A stretch of DNA of 5,664 nt, from assembly GCA_001800185.1 (NCBI GenBank), contig MGUX01000085.1, positions 1 through 5,664 on the forward strand, read 5' to 3'. The notes under the pieces are model-generated. The model ran no database searches. It was not told where the DNA came from and worked only from the letters and a program-made list of their open reading frames with translations. A program made the translations under genes and the position numbers. Positions 5,475-5,664 of the stretch are shown here, in pieces. Position 1 is the first letter of the stretch, and each line of letters opens with the position of its first letter. This stretch comes from Elusimicrobia bacterium RIFCSPLOWO2_12_FULL_59_9 (GTDB lineage: Bacteria > Elusimicrobiota > Elusimicrobia > O2-12-FULL-59-9).

Positions 5475-5664
5475 CAACCGCTTACCGAATAGTCCAGCAC
5501 CAAGCCCGGCTTTACGCTCACGCGGTTACTTCCTCGCCTGAAAACGCTCTTCAACTGGATGTCCTTTTGGAAGCGGCCAAACCGGCCCAGTTGGAGGACG
5601 AGTGGCATCCTTTAATCGCAACGCCGTTTCGCTATTCTATTCCTGTCGAAGCGCGTTTCGAGGC
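5471..5664 (+). CDS. RES-domain toxin, N-terminal part, cut by the window end
   Basis: Toxin of a type II Xre-RES module. Characterised RES toxins act on NAD+ (MbcT-like NAD+ phosphorylase or glycohydrolase) or ADP-ribosylate a host enzyme (ParT). The ATG lies in the ATGA overlap with the antitoxin stop and the frame stays open for 64 codons to the window end. The first 47 or so residues are the helical lead-in seen in one RES subfamily (ALQLDVLLEAAKPAQ). Next comes WHPLIATPFRYSIPVEARF at about 47-65, matching the entry to the RES fold, where the family usually has a TPFRY...RF pattern; its Arg residues are expected at the NAD-binding site. The catalytic remainder lies outside the window, so intactness cannot be judged. 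No independent ribosome site is seen, so coupled translation is likely. Confidence 0.83.
   Translation, partial: MTTAYRIVQHQARLYAHAVTSSPENALQLDVLLEAAKPAQLEDEWHPLIATPFRYSIPVEARFE

Overview
The window carries a GC-rich bacterial chromosomal segment in which every recognisable gene lies on the + strand. No marker in it fixes the phylum. A three-subunit-type glycolate oxidase (GlcD/E/F logic) suggests an organism that oxidises 2-hydroxy acids into a respiratory chain. The GAF/HD-GYP protein suggests cyclic-di-GMP signalling.

Region 1 (1-4358) looks like one tightly packed operon. It starts with a 5'-truncated GlcD-GlcE fusion (bases 1-1940). It continues with GlcF, the Fe-S/CCG-domain subunit (1937-3235, ATGA overlap). 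It ends with a GAF plus HD-GYP phosphodiesterase (3228-4358, 8-base overlap). The first two genes would together form the flavin and iron-sulfur parts of a glycolate (or related 2-hydroxyacid) dehydrogenase. The third is translationally coupled to them, and its link to the enzyme is inferred only from position.

Region 2 (4359-5045) has no protein gene and is rich in structure. It holds a probable extended -10 promoter, a complete tRNA-Gly(GCC) with encoded CCA, and an exact 42-bp direct repeat that copies the 3' end of the tRNA plus its downstream flank 131 bp further on. A 12-bp inverted repeat pairs the tRNA T-arm with sequence just downstream. There is also a tRNA-like relic, and a family of about 30-bp dispersed repeats on both sides of the tRNA. 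This looks like either an attachment-site scar or a decayed tandem tRNA duplication.

Region 3 (4960-5664) is a type II toxin-antitoxin module. An AT-rich intergenic patch carries a near-consensus sigma-70-type promoter with a palindrome over its -35 box. It is followed by an Xre/MbcA/ParS-type antitoxin with a DUF2384-like C-terminus, then an overlapping (ATGA) RES-domain toxin cut off by the window end. A toxin-antitoxin module next to a tRNA with a duplicated 3' end is a typical setting for integrated or formerly integrated DNA.
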